DNA of 64,000 bases from Lineolata rhizophorae (taxonomy: Eukaryota > Ascomycota > Dothideomycetes > Lineolatales > Lineolataceae), in contig MU001672.1 in NCBI GenBank assembly GCA_010093515.1, forward strand, positions 1 through 64,000. The letters are read 5' to 3'. This document shows, one piece after another, positions 45,167 to 56,597 of this stretch. The stretch's first letter is position 1. Each line of letters begins with the position of its first letter. Made by a program: the position numbers and the translations under genes. A model generated the notes under the pieces. It ran no database searches and was not told the origin of the DNA. It saw only the letters and a list, made by a program, of their open reading frames with translations.

Positions 45167-48100
45167 CGGGGGGCGTCGTTGGTGCGGAAGGCGAAGGGGC
45201 GGGAGCGTTCTGCTACGTATGTACGTAGGACGTAGATGGGGTGGAAGGTTGGGTGTGGCGATGAGAGTGAGAAGGCGGTGGGGATGGAGGGGGTGTTGTT
45301 GCTGCTGCTGTGAGTACAATAGTGCAGCCCACTGCGGTGCGACTGGGTGTGCGGCAAGATACGCGCTGGAAGTCTCACGGCCGGGTCCTTCGTTCTGCGT
45401 CGAGAAGGTGGGTACCTGGGTGTACGCAGCATGGTACCTACGTGCTGAAGGAAGGCCGTGAGGAATTCAAATTCTGTCGTCTCGGGCTATGTTTTAAGTC
45501 CCCACGCCGCGCTCGAACGCACCCGGCAGAGGTGCTGTTGAAGCGCGAAAAAACGAACACGTCGCCCTCACGACCTATGTACACGGGCAAAAGACAAGGT
45601 CCGCGTTTCTGCGGCACCGAGTGCCTAATTAGAAAAGGCACCTCTGTCTAGTGATCCTAGTACTGTGGTGAACACGTAGTAGAACCCTGGCGCCTGGGTC
45701 CCAGACACCCATCTCACACACCACCTCAGCCATCAAGGGAAAAGAAAACCAGGCTGTCTGCCAGGCTACCTGCCTCCTAGCGGACGCAAACCCGATCACT
45801 CGTCACGATCGACCGGGGAGGAGAGACACAAATCTAAGATCCTACAAACAGCGCGCAAGACACCCCATCTACACACAAGGGGTAGGGTAAGGATGGACAG
45901 GGTTGCCAGGCCCGGGGACAGGGCAAGAACAACAGCTCTCATGATAATATTTAACACCCTAGCCCAGTATGAGAAGGGAACGCGAGAGCCTTTTGTTTAT
46001 ACTGCGACTTAATCCAGCGGGAGGGATCAGGGCTTGTTTTGCTAGGCAAATACAAAAAAAAAGCCACAATCTCGCCGCCTCCCCATTTCCCACTCGTCAT
46101 TTGCCTAGGGCCACTTTGGTTCTATATGCGCGTGGGAGAAGGCGTTCGGCCACGGCGGGGACTGGGGGGTCTTGCGCTTCTTTCTGTGTGGCCCAGCCAC
46201 CCCGGCCGGCGTTTTCTGCAGGGTGCTCGCCTAGCCGAGGCGCAAACCGTTTGAAGGCGCTGTCTCGATTCTGCAGGTGATTGTGTAGAGTGGAGGGGGG
46301 AGGAAGTGCGGGAAGGGGGGGTATTGCGCCACCCCGGGCCGGCGCGGGGACGGGAGGAGATGCGAAAGAAAAAAAACAAAAACAAAAAGGAAATCTGTTT
46401 GTTGTTTCAGGAGGCTCGATCGTGAAACGAACGCATTAAATGGGAGTGAATCTATAAGGTGGTAAGCTGGAGTGTTTTGGTTCTTGGGTCAAACTCCGTA
46501 CTCCGTACCGTGGGAACATTCAGGAGTTGCACCCACGCACCCAGGCGGGTCTGTTCCGGCAGAATGCATGATGGTACCCTATGTACGGCGCCGAACTAGA
46601 TCCGCTAGAGTGGTGCTAGGCTCCAACAGAGTGGCGGTGGGGAGCTATCGACCATAAGACGCGCGAAGTATCGACAAGGCCACGACGAGTGGGATGAGCG
46701 GAGCGACTCGATCGCTTCGCGCTCTAGGAACACAGTTCATGCGCAGCAGCACCGCCAGGGACTCACCTGAGCGGGATCCGATTTCACTTCGCCCGAGAGT
46801 GACGAAGAGCGGCAACGAGCAGCAATTCTGACAGCGCCGAGACGCGAGCCTAGTTGCGGAGTGCAGGCGCCCAGACTCTCGGCGTGCGGCGACCGCAGAG
46901 CAAGTTGATAGCAATTACATGCACGGATGGCTCACGGCTCCAAGTGCGCAACGGGTGGTGCAGTGGTCGAGGCGGCAGAGTCGCGAACCCGCCTAGAGGA
47001 CTACGCGGCGGGATACATTAGTGCGCCGACCTTCTCAGGCGACCTTCTCCCGGGACTCGGGCTGCCCGGGGCCGTGGGTCCTTTGGGGGCAGAAGAAAAA
47101 TAAGCGTCGAACCACCACGGCCCGGCAAAGGACTCGACTGGGCCTTTTGGATCAGTATCAATACGACCTAAGAGGACAGCGCCGAAGATTGGAAGCAGGA
47201 CTAGGTGAGCCGGGTCAAGCGAGACACTGCCTATTCCAGACGCGAGGCAGAGAAACCGACCTGCGTCCCCGCCAGTCTTGGGACGCGAGCAAGACCGGCC
47301 GCAGGCGGAAGCGCGGGCTCGCCGCTCGCGGTGAAAGGGTCCCGAACCAAGGTCGTGAAATCAGCCGTGACGGCCAAGACGCACCCGTGTGGATGGGAAG
47401 TTCCATTGAAGACGAAGGCGGAAGCGCTGGAAGCGCGGGTCTCGTGGGGAGTGGCGGTTTAAGGTTCGAGGGAATCAGGGTCGCGAGATGGGGGAGGGGG
47501 GGAGGGGAGAAGGCCGGTGCCAAGGCTGCGGTGGTGCACTGGTGAGTGGGAGGTCGACTGTCGGCGCGCGGGTACGGGAAGCAGGCGGGAAAGGGTGTGT
47601 ACGCCGGCCGGCCAGTGAGCGGTGGTGTAGGTCTGTACACAGGAGGGCGCCGGCCTTTGCCCGCCCTGCCCCAGGGTCCCCGCGCCGGCGCCGGCGACCG
47701 CAAGCCCCAATTTTGGGGTCTGGTGCTTGGCGCTCCTTCCGAAATGGCCGTCGCCAGGTCGTTTGATAAGGCCGCCCGCCCTTCCCGTCGCGCGGCCGCG
47801 CCCAGAGAGATATGCGTGCGCCCAACGGCCGCTCGTAATGCTTTCGGGTGCCCGCAACTGAGCTCGGGCGCCCCCCCCGGGGCTTCCCGTTGGCTGCGCC
47901 GCGCTGCTTGGCGGCGGAGCGCCGGCTCGCACGCGCAAAGGCGACCGGACATCGGGCCATGCCGGCGGAAAGTCAATGTGCAATGCCTCCTCGGTGCGAC
48001 AACTGGCGGCCCACCAGCGCTGCTGCGCCTGGGGGAATGGGGGGGTGACGGATTACTTTGTTGATTGCGTGGAGGCTGAGGCACAGCAGACGGTTGGACA

Positions 48101-49248
48101 CCCCGGATGCCCGGGCTCTGGCGGTATACAGCAGTATAACCCGCCAAGTCTAGAACATATCGATCAGCGGCCGGGGAGGCAGGCACTTGGAAGGCAGGTG
48201 GCAGTCTGCAGTGGTATAGGCGGCGCTCGGGAGGAGATTCGCCGGAGCAGCGCGGGCTGGGTGCCCAGCAAAGCGGGTGGAGCAACGCCGGCGGGAGCAT
48301 CAATCATCCCACGGCAGTGGTTCGCACCGGGCAGAGAGACCGGCACAGGCAGGCCCCACCCCGGTCGGCAGCCGCGGCGCCGGCCGGCCGTGGTTGGTGG
48401 GCGGCCCGGCCGCCCTGACCGGGGGCTAGGCGAACACGGCGCCGGGGGCCCGCGGCGAAATTGGGCGCGCGGGCCGGCGGCGCCCTCGCATTGGCCGGCT
48501 GGCCCGCCCGTATCTTAGCCTGCCCTCCTCCTCCTCCCTCCCCACGAGTGGCTTGCAGCCCCCCGGACCCCCCATGCACAGCTCGCGGGCGTTTCTGGCG
48601 CGGCGCGGCGCCTCGAGGGAAACGCGCCCTGCCCTGTGCGCCGCCCGCTCCACCACACGGCCTGGCAGCCCAGAGCCCTGGCCCCGATTTATACCACGCG
48701 CAGCTCCCGCGCCGCGACTGCTCCCCTCGTCGCGCCCTCTGTCTGGCCCTTCTTGCTTCTTCCCCCCCAGCGCCCCGGAATCTCTGCCCTTGCGAGAGAG
48801 CCCTTCGCGCCCGGCCAACCCTCGCCGCCTTCGTCCAAGCCTGCCACGGCCCGGTCCTTCGTCGCCTAAGCTTCACCTTCCTGCCCGCCGAGACAACCCC
48901 TCCGGCCGCCGCCCGACGGCAATTCACTCGCCAAGCGTCCGCGAATTGCCCCTTGTGCAACCGCCCCGGACGGACCCGTCTTCCTTCGTCAGCATCTTAA
49001 AAGGCTTTCAAGGCAAAAAGCCGTTTAATTGTCTCCAGAGGCCCAGAGCTCGCCGCGTCCGCTCCTTTTTTACTGCCCAGCCAACTCCCCGCTGCCGGCC
49101 TTCGTAAGCCGCGCCGCCTTTCATCCTGACTCCGTTGCGGACCTCTCCCGTGCCACGTCGGTCTCCTTAAAAAGACCCCGACCAACCCCTCAGTGTCTGG
49201 CCTTACCTCGTAGTCTCGATCCGCCAGCTTTCAACAACTATCGCAACC

Positions 49249-51066
49249 ATGGGCGACGTCGACGTCAACAACCTTCCCTATGTTCCCTTGGAAACCTACA
49301 ACAATGACACCGACACTGGCGGTGACTCGTTGCAGTATAACCTCAACGTGTTCTACCAGGTGAGCGCAAAACTCCTCCGCCGTGGCTATCGGCCAATTCC
49401 TAACCCGAGGTCCACAGTCGGGCGATATCGCCTTCATAATCATCTGCACGGCGCTCGTGCTGCTCATGATTCCCGGTGTCGGCTTCTTCTACTCCGGTCT
49501 CGCGCGGAGAAAGTCCGCCCTCTCCCTACTATGGCTGTCCATGATGTCCGTTGGCGTCGTGTCCTTCCAGTGGTTCTTCTGGGGCTACTCGCTGGCTTTC
49601 TCCAAGCAGGCCGGCAGGTACATTGGCGCTCTGGACAACTTTGGCTTCATGGACGTGCTTGCTGCGCCGGCCGGTGCCATCCCGGATCTGCTTTTCGCCG
49701 TCTACCAGAGCATGTTCGCTTCCATCACGTAAGGATTCCTCCCGCGCTAACCACCTCCCCCCCTCCCCCAAATTGAGAGCCGAGTCTAACGTCGCCTTTT
49801 GCAGGGTCGCCCTCGCCGTCGGCGCCGTTGCTGAGCGTGGCCGCATCCTGCCCTGCGTCATCTACATGTTTGTGTGGACGACCATCATCTACGACCCGAT
49901 TGCGTGCTGGACCTGGAACGCGGCCGGCTGGTCCTACGTCGAGGGCGGGCTCGACTTCGCCGGCGGCACCCCCGTCCACATCGCCTCCGGCACTGCTGCC
50001 CTCGCCTACTCGTACATGCTCGGCAAGCGCCGCGGCCACGGTACCCAGGAGCTCAACTATCGCCCCCACAACGTGACGCACATCGTGGTCGGCACCGTGT
50101 TCCTCTGGGTCGGCTGGTTCGGCTTCAACGCCGGCTCGGCCCTGGCCGCGAACCTGCGCGCCGTGCTCGCTGCCATGGTGACGAATCTGTCGGCCAGCGT
50201 GGCCGCCATCACCTGGTGCCTGGTCGACTACCGGCTCGAGGGCAAGTGGTCCACGGTCGGTTTCTGCTCCGGCGCCATCGCCGGCCTCGTCGCCATCACG
50301 CCCGGCTCCGGCTTCGTGCCCGTCTGGGCCGCCGTCATCTTCGGCGTCGTCGGCGGCATTGCCTGCAATTACGCCACCAAGCTCAAGTACTTCCTCCGCT
50401 GCGACGACGCGCTCGACATCTTCGCCGTGCACGGCGTCGGCGGCTTCGTCGGAAACATCTTGACCGGGTTCTTTGCCGCGTAAGTGCCCTTCAACTCACA
50501 GTTTTGCGCTCTCGGAAAAACACCTCTGAGTTTCCCCCCCTCCACTAACGTATGTTCTGATGCAGTGATTACATTGCGCATCTCGACGGTTCCACCGAGA
50601 TCCCCGGCGGCTGGATCAACCACAACTACGAGCAGCTCGGCTGGCAGATCGCCGACTCGGTCGCCGGCGGCGTTTACTCCTTCGGCGGCACCTGCATCAT
50701 CCTCGGCGTGCTCGACTTCCTCGGCAAGTGGATGCCCATCTTCCGGCTGCGCGCGACCGAGGAGGAGGAGATCCTCGGCATGGACGACGTCGAGATTGGC
50801 GAGTTTGCCGTAAGTCTAACAATTCCCCAACTCTGCGGAAGTTTTGATTTGTTTTTTCTTTATTTTTTTTTTGGTTTGGGGGGAACGCGCTTGGCTGATT
50901 CGGTGTTTTGTAGTACGATTTCGTCGAGGTCGACCGCGACGTCAAGACTCCGGACGACGAGGCCGTGTCGCACCACTCGGCGCCGGGGGCCGACGCGCAT
51001 AGTACGCACGACGAGGCCGAGAAGGCGCAGGGCGGCTCCGTCAATTCGGGCAACCAGCTCACCTAG
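49249..51066 (+). CDS. Ammonium transporter of the Amt/Mep family
   Basis: Five exons: 49249-49359, 49418-49728, 49805-50479, 50566-50809 and 50914-51066. They give 497 residues with phases 0, 2, 2, 0. It is a plasma-membrane ammonium permease with eleven expected membrane spans. Family signatures are visible in order: GDIAFIIICTALVLLMIPGV and GFFYSGLARRKSAL (helix 1 and loop), QWFFWGYSLAFS, the signature DFAGGTPVHIASGTAALAYS, LWVGWFGFNAGSALAAN, ATKLKYFLRCDDALDIFAVH and GVGGFVGNILTGFFA (second pore His), then DSVAGGVYSFGGTCIILGVL. The cytosolic tail is acidic and short (DRDVKTPDDEAVS...). It matches fungal MepA/MeaA/MEPB proteins, but the paralogue cannot be fixed. The start MGDVDVNNLPYVPLETYNND has good context (ACCATGG). 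A TGATAAG GATA-factor site lies 1.5 kb upstream. Confidence 0.96.
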
Positions 51067-53640
51067 TTTCCTTGCAAGGAGGGTTTTCCGCGGAAGGGCA
51101 GGCGCAAGCGGAAGCGGGTTGTAAACGACGTAGATGCACGAGAGGGTTGTTGGAAAAAGACCTTCGGGAGCTCGGTTTGTTTGTTTTCTTGCAAAAGATA
51201 TCCACCACCACAAATCGTTGCGAAAAGGAGACAAACGATATACCACCATTATTATTATATTTTTTTTCAAGCGGCTCTAAAGGATGGAAATGTCTCGAAC
51301 AGATTTTTTTTCTTCATTTTTGGGCGCTTGTTTTTTTGTGCGCGTGCTTGGAAGAGCATCGTTTCGTATTTCTCCGTCTGAGAGCTTTGGTGCTTTTCGC
51401 GGGGACCCAATTTTCTTTTTTATTTTTCGGAGGACTCTTAACTATACTACCATTTATACCAATGCCTACTGCTCACTACCTGCCCATCTGGTTTCCTTTC
51501 ATTGAACTCTGCCACATCTCAGTCTGCTGGGCGCGTATTCATCTTCGTATCTCTCGATCCATGGATCGCTCGGTTTATAGTGTCGTTGATTTCCTTACGT
51601 GGTTTTCGAGGCTCCGGATAGCGCGTGTTGCTTCCTGCCCGTTTGACGAGTCACGCGTCATTCGGGGGGACTTTGGATAGCATTAAGGCGGAAGAGTTGG
51701 CTCTTCGGGTTTGTGTGCTTGTGGGTGGTGTACGGCCGGGATAGGGTGGTATGGGATGGCTAGGCGGTGGTGTCGTTGGTGGTGTCCTGGGAAGTGTGCA
51801 GCAAGCAAGACAAGCCGGTGGCTCCCGGTCTCTCGATTTTCTCCCCATTGTTTTTACTTCTACGCGTGCGGTTGCGTGTGCAGCGATAAAGCGTGTCCCA
51901 CACCTCTCCTCTTCTTGCTCATACCAATACTGTAACTACCCTAATGCGAAGAAAAGACCCGCGGTCTTTACCTGTCCATACTTCACAGTGGGATGCCTGT
52001 AGTCATAGCTAGCGAGCAGTTTTCGCGCCAGCTCCTCCGTCGTTCGCGCGGGATCTGCGGACGTTGGACGCGGCGTCTAACTGCGAAGCATAAAGGGTGC
52101 TTCCGACGACGTTTGGCACGGCGCCTCGCGCGTTGCAACGAGACGCGAAAAAGCCGCGATGTTCCGGCGCCGTGGCCAGACCGTCCGACCTTATCATTCG
52201 ATCACAAGCGCGCGATCCAAACCGTGGGTCCGGGACATCAGATCCAGGGGCCACTTCGTCCGCATGTACATACTACATATGTACGTTGTACCTATGTATG
52301 TTTTGTAGATATGTGGAAAGAGCCCCTGCCTAAGCCCTTAGCGCCCGTCCGATCGGCGCCGGCCCCATCGATCAAACGCCGAAAACCTGGGACCCGGGGC
52401 GGGGTGGGCGCGCGGAGCGGTGCGGCGCGGCGCGGCGAGGCGAATCGGTTGCGGGCGGAGATTTTTTTTTTTTTTTTTTGGACTCTGCTATTTAAACGCA
52501 AAGGGGAGGGGGGGGAGGGGAGCCAGCGGGAGCGGGCCGTTCGGTCGGTCGGTATCGCGACTGATTCATTGGGGTTTCGTGGAATCTGTTTGGGGCTTGG
52601 GTAGGGGATGAGGCGGGGAAGAAATTGGCTTTAGGTAATTGGCGAGAGGGGCCTGGTGGTTGTTAGGTAAGAGGCTGCCGAGAGAGGTATAGGAAGGCGC
52701 CACGGGGTTGGGAGCGGTGCGGCTGGGTTTGGAGAGTTGGGATAGGTGGCTGAGAGGGACGGGCTTTGCAAAGGGTGCTTGTTTTGGGGACGGGATAGGT
52801 TGGTTTGGACGCGTTGGAGGAGAGTAGTCTGTAGGCTTGTGAGGCATTGTCCGCCGCCCTGTGCGGACTGCGTGGTTAGCCGGATGAGGTGTGGTCTTGA
52901 TATTGATAGCAAACTATAAATTAGGTAGGGGCAATCGCATGCTTCTACATATTTTCATAGGTTTCTGCTGCGTTTGAGAGTGATTCTGTAGATCAGGCAA
53001 GCATTATAAGATTCTGCACAAACAATCAAGAGGACTTAAACGCTAGAAAAGCTGGACACATTCACGAGCATATACATCTGCTGAGTTACACGAAGTCCTT
53101 GTTATAGTTTCACCAGCAAATTGTGGTGATCTGTTGGTCGTTGTGGCTGCACCTTACCCTTTGATATTATCCGAGAACGATACGATGATAAGGTAAAGAC
53201 TAAGCTGCATCTAATTCAAAGTCATTAATAAGTGTAGACGATTCCAACAAAGCTTATAGCAATGCATAGCAATGTCCTTCTCTGCACAATGACTTCTCGC
53301 CTCAAGGGACGTGCCCACGTGATTGCGCTCATTGGCTGTGGTCCGTGCAATGTGTTAGCGGAGGTCAGGCGCGAAAACTTAAAAGTTGTGCACTCTTCAC
53401 GACCGCGCCAGCTCAAAGTTCTACTTCACCTTGTCCGCCATTTCAGTTCTTTCCCACCGCCCACGCACTCTGCCAGCGCACTCCAGCACGTGTTAGGTAC
53501 CAGCGCGAGCCGCTCGGCTGTGTCACGCACAAAACGCGCCGGCCCTCCCAAATTTCCTTCCGCCACCCGCACCAACCTCGGCGTCTCAAACCTGGGGCAA
53601 CGACAAGCGCGCCGCACCAGACGCGGTCCTGTGCGTCAAG
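51067..53640. other. Gene-free region between the permease and the CUS2-like gene
   Basis: The left 0.6 kb is T-rich and probably permease 3' UTR. A TACATATGTAC-type palindrome cluster lies at about 52263-52300 and a T-run at 52461-52480. From 52500 to 52880 the plus strand is strongly G-rich, and 52900-53230 is AT-rich. The last 350 nt form the leader and promoter of the next gene. No gene or RNA is supported. Confidence 0.5.
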
Positions 53641-55275
53641 ATGGACAGCCAGGCGTCGCTGAAGTCCCTGCCCTCGGAACAGGACCTCGAGACCGACGCG
53701 CGCGTGTCGTGGTCGCGAGCGGACAACTGCTACATCTGCGTCGACGAGACCGGCCTCGAGTGGGAATGGAGGGAAAAGGAGAAGAATTGGTTCCCACTGG
53801 TATGTTTTTAGGCCATCAAGCCGGCTTTTTGCGGCCAGATTTTGATGCATCTGTAGGACGACAATGGCGAAAAGATGCCTTTGGAGGACCAAAAGTATGC
53901 GAAGTACGGTATGGACTTCCGTGCTCCGATCAAGGACCAGAAACCGGAACGCGGCGGCCCTCGAGGAAAGGTAAGGCGCCTCAGTTTTGGCGATATCTTG
54001 CCATTTGCATTTCATCTTAGTAGAAGATTTCTAAGACCTGGTATAGAAGAGAAAGGGATCCTCAAATGAGCCCGAGACTCATGGCAAGGTAAGTGTTGTC
54101 TTCTCTGGATGTGCCACTTGTTTCACTTTGCGCCTTGCCGGAGCACCTACTAAGAATGCTTTTTAGAAGAAGAAAGAGCCCTCTTCCGAACCGCCCCCTC
54201 GCCAAAATACCGCAGTCTTCGTCACCAACCTTCCGCTCGATGCGACCTTCGACGAAATTGATGACTTGTTCAGCCGAAATGGCGGTGCAATCCTCGAGGA
54301 TGAAAATGGCAACAAGCGCATCAAATTATACACTGACGAGCAAGGAAGGTTCAAGGGGGAGGCACTTATCATCTACCTCAATGCAATTAGCGTCGGCCAG
54401 GCGATCACTTTGCTCGACGAGAGCTACCTCAGCTTCGGGCGCACACACCCTAATGGGTTAATGCGTGTCCAGCAAGCCGACATGTCGTATAAGAAGCACC
54501 AGGACGACGAACCTCAGCAGCGCAAGTCCAGGAAAGAGAAGATCGCTTACAAGGAGATGAAGCGGGAGCAGCATAGGTAAAAAAGGGCCTCACTCACGTA
54601 GATGATGGTGCTTTTGACCTGCATACTCACTATGAACGCAGGAAAGTCGAGGATTGGAATTCCGACGAAGAGACAGAAGAGATGGGCAAGCCTAAGAAGC
54701 CTATCCGGAACGCGGACAAGTGGGTCGTGTTGAAGCATATGTTCACCCTCAAGGAGTTGGAGGTAAGACTTACCCTTGCACATCAGTTGCTTTCAACAGT
54801 TACCGGCACAGGCGGTGCAAAATCTAGACGCCGAGGCGTTCAAAGCGCTTGACATTTAATGATACACGCAGGATGATCCCGATGCCTTCGACGAGATCAT
54901 CGACGACGTTCGCGAGGAATGCGCCAAGATCGCCCCAGTCAATTCGGTCCTCCTGTTCGATCAAGAGCCCGAGGGAGTCATGAAAGTCCAGTTCAGCTCG
55001 CCAGACGATGCCCAGCGTTGCGTTCAGGTTCGTTGCCCTATGTATAGCCATTGTTGACGTGGGCGACTTTCTGACGCCGTGTATCGCGAATACAGACAAT
55101 GAGAGGCCGCCGTTTTGGGGGACAAGCGGTCGTCGCCTACGTCGATGATGGCCTGGTCCGATTCAAGTTCTCCCGTCGTGCGCAAAAGACCGAAGATGAC
55201 AGGCTGGACGACTTCGGAAACTGGCTGGAGGAGAATTCGAAGAAGAAGGAAGCCGCCAAGAACGGCGCGGAGTAG
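53641..55275 (+). CDS. CUS2: CUS2/TatSF1-like U2 snRNP splicing factor with two RRMs
   Basis: Seven exons: 53641-53799, 53857-53970, 54047-54088, 54167-54576, 54642-54762, 54872-55027 and 55096-55275. They give 393 residues with all phases consistent. RRM1 lies at about 118-205 (TAVFVTNLPLDATFDEIDDL, DEQGRFKGEALIIYLNAISV). The second domain (about 268-365) resembles a U2AF-homology motif: KWVVLKHMFTLKELEDDPDA, DDVREECAKIAPVNSVLLFD, ending GRRFGGQAVVAYVDDG, where R-x-F is the ligand-binding triad. A Lys/Glu linker joins them, and an acidic/basic tail closes the protein. Cus2/TatSF1 helps U2 snRNA folding and binds SF3b1 during prespliceosome formation. MDSQASLKSLPSEQD is the first methionine in frame with the conserved WSRADNCYICVDETGLEWEW segment. 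It converges on the formamidase gene. Confidence 0.93.
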
Positions 55276-55612
55276 CAGCCACGGCAAGAAAGTTGGGGAA
55301 GACCTCGGGCTCTTCCATACTAGTGACGATGGCAAGATGGCCATAGTTGAATAGCATGGCGTGGGGAGCAGTGGAGTTCCTTGGACTTGTCCGAATTGCT
55401 GTTACGAGGGCTACGGGCCGGCAGCCGCAGGTCTAACGTATCCTGGGGTATGTACTACTAGTGGAAGCAGCCTATCTGCCTTACGGTTGTGGAAAGTCAC
55501 TATTCTCGACTTCTCTAGAGAAACCGGCAGCAAGGCGGCAACAAATCATAATACTAAGTAACTTTCCTATATTTTATTTTCCATATTGCATGAATGTGGT
55601 CGACTGTTGGTT
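55276..55612. other. Convergent 3' region between CUS2 and the formamidase gene
   Basis: 337 nt without a supported frame. It probably carries both 3' ends. Confidence 0.6.
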
Positions 55613-56186
55613 TCAACAAATCAGCTCATCCACCACCTTCTCAATCACTCCGGCCAGCTGGACTCCGTCCATCCACACATCGTCATGGCTTCCTTTCATC
55701 CAAATGCGCCTCACTGTTCTTTCTCGGCGAGGCCCGATATTTCCACTACCCTCGTCCTCAGCCCAACCCTCTCCCCTCAACCTTCCGAACATGTCGTCCA
55801 TCTGCTCTTCCTCGACCAAGGTATCCTCGGCGCTGTGTCCAAGGACCACCAATTTCCCCTCGCCCCACACCTCCACCGTATACGCGCCAGGCGCGACATT
55901 AGCACCCCCGGGACTCGCATTCACCAAAGCCCTCTCGTCGCCACCGAACGCGCCGCGCAGGATATCGCCGTAGACCGGGACGGAAGCATGCGTGCGTGCA
56001 AACAGCCGCAGCTCGTATATCCCCTCAAGCCCGACGACGGCGCTCGGAAGCGACGCGTGCTCCTCCGGTGGCGCCGCCGGCCACCGCAGTCCGCTCCCGT
56101 CCAGCATGTGCCGCCCGCCTTCGCTCGCGACGACTTGCATGGCTAGCGTCGCGCCGCAGGAGTGGCCCACCAGCACGTACCTGTAC

Positions 56187-56223
<37 letters not shown>

Positions 56224-56597
56224 CACCGACGTTGTACGTGCGGCTCAGATAGCGCAGGGCCGCGAGCACGTCAGAGAGGTGGTCTGGGTGGCACGCGGAG
56301 CGCGACGGGTCGGCGGGTGTCGACGGGTGCGTCGGGTGCGAGGGGTAGGGGGAGAGGCGGTAGTTGAGGGATGCGAGGGCCGCGATACGGGTCAGGGCTG
56401 GGGACGAGGTTCCTAACGCGGCGCTGGTACCTGTGACGCCAACGCGGGTTATGATGCTTTCCGCATGTCTACTCTCGGAAGCGTCGTCGCTGAAAGCGAG
56501 ACCCTGACCGACGGGCTGGCCGAGTAGCGCCCGTAGGGCTGGGAGCAACTCGGAACTATCTTGGAGCGGGTCGCGCCAAGCGCCGCCGTGGATGAAA
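55613..56597 (-). CDS. BNA7: Kynurenine formamidase (BNA7-like), 5' exon not located
   Basis: One long minus-strand exon of 327 codons begins at a CCACCAG acceptor (branch-like TACTGAC 35 nt before it) and ends at 55613. It starts within the oxyanion-hole motif FIHGGAWRDPLQDSSELLPA. Next are SLNYRLSPYPSHP, PDHLSDVLAALRYLS, the nucleophile elbow VGHSCGATLAMQVV, VVGLEGIYELRLF and the catalytic-His region MKGSHDDVWMDGV. This alpha/beta hydrolase converts N-formylkynurenine to kynurenine in tryptophan breakdown to NAD. The usual N-terminal 30-50 residues (with a LDVWLP-like strand) should be in an upstream exon, but I cannot find a convincing one between 56598 and 57500. Either the exon is small and far, or the gene has lost it. 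A 12-residue poly-Gly insert precedes YRYVLVGHS. Confidence 0.82.
56187..56222 (-). repeat. CCG/GGC run encoding polyglycine in BNA7
   Basis: A pure trinucleotide run gives twelve Gly codons just before the GHSCG nucleophile strand. Confidence 0.9.

Larger units (their letters stand above)
41257..49248. other. 8-kb block without a recognisable gene between SSK2 and the ammonium permease
   Basis: Divergent flanking genes leave nearly 8 kb with no frame showing a known domain or a believable exon chain. Left part: GC-rich SSK2 upstream sequence to about 42.2 kb and a tandem GATA-type repeat at 42273-42302. An AT-richer stretch runs from about 42.7 to 43.1 kb. From 43.1 to 45.3 kb, C/A-rich and G/T-rich strands alternate abruptly. 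Microsatellites occur at 44812-44853 and 45145-45166. The last 2 kb are GC-rich and probably hold permease regulatory sequence; TGATAAG at 47764-47770 is a GATA-factor match. Long noncoding transcripts are possible but unproven. Confidence 0.5.

Noticed and set aside
46940-47010. tRNA-like stretch (A-box-like tggtgcagtgg with a B-box-like word on the other strand)
   Set aside because: The A-box-like and B-box-like words are on opposite strands, and no acceptor, anticodon or T stem pairs properly.
47215-48303. 362-codon minus-strand frame upstream of the permease
   Set aside because: There is no recognisable domain, the composition is Pro/Arg/Ser-rich, and comparable frames overlap it.
49725-50432. 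235-codon minus-strand frame inside the permease
   Set aside because: It is antisense to highly conserved transporter helices, so a shadow frame.
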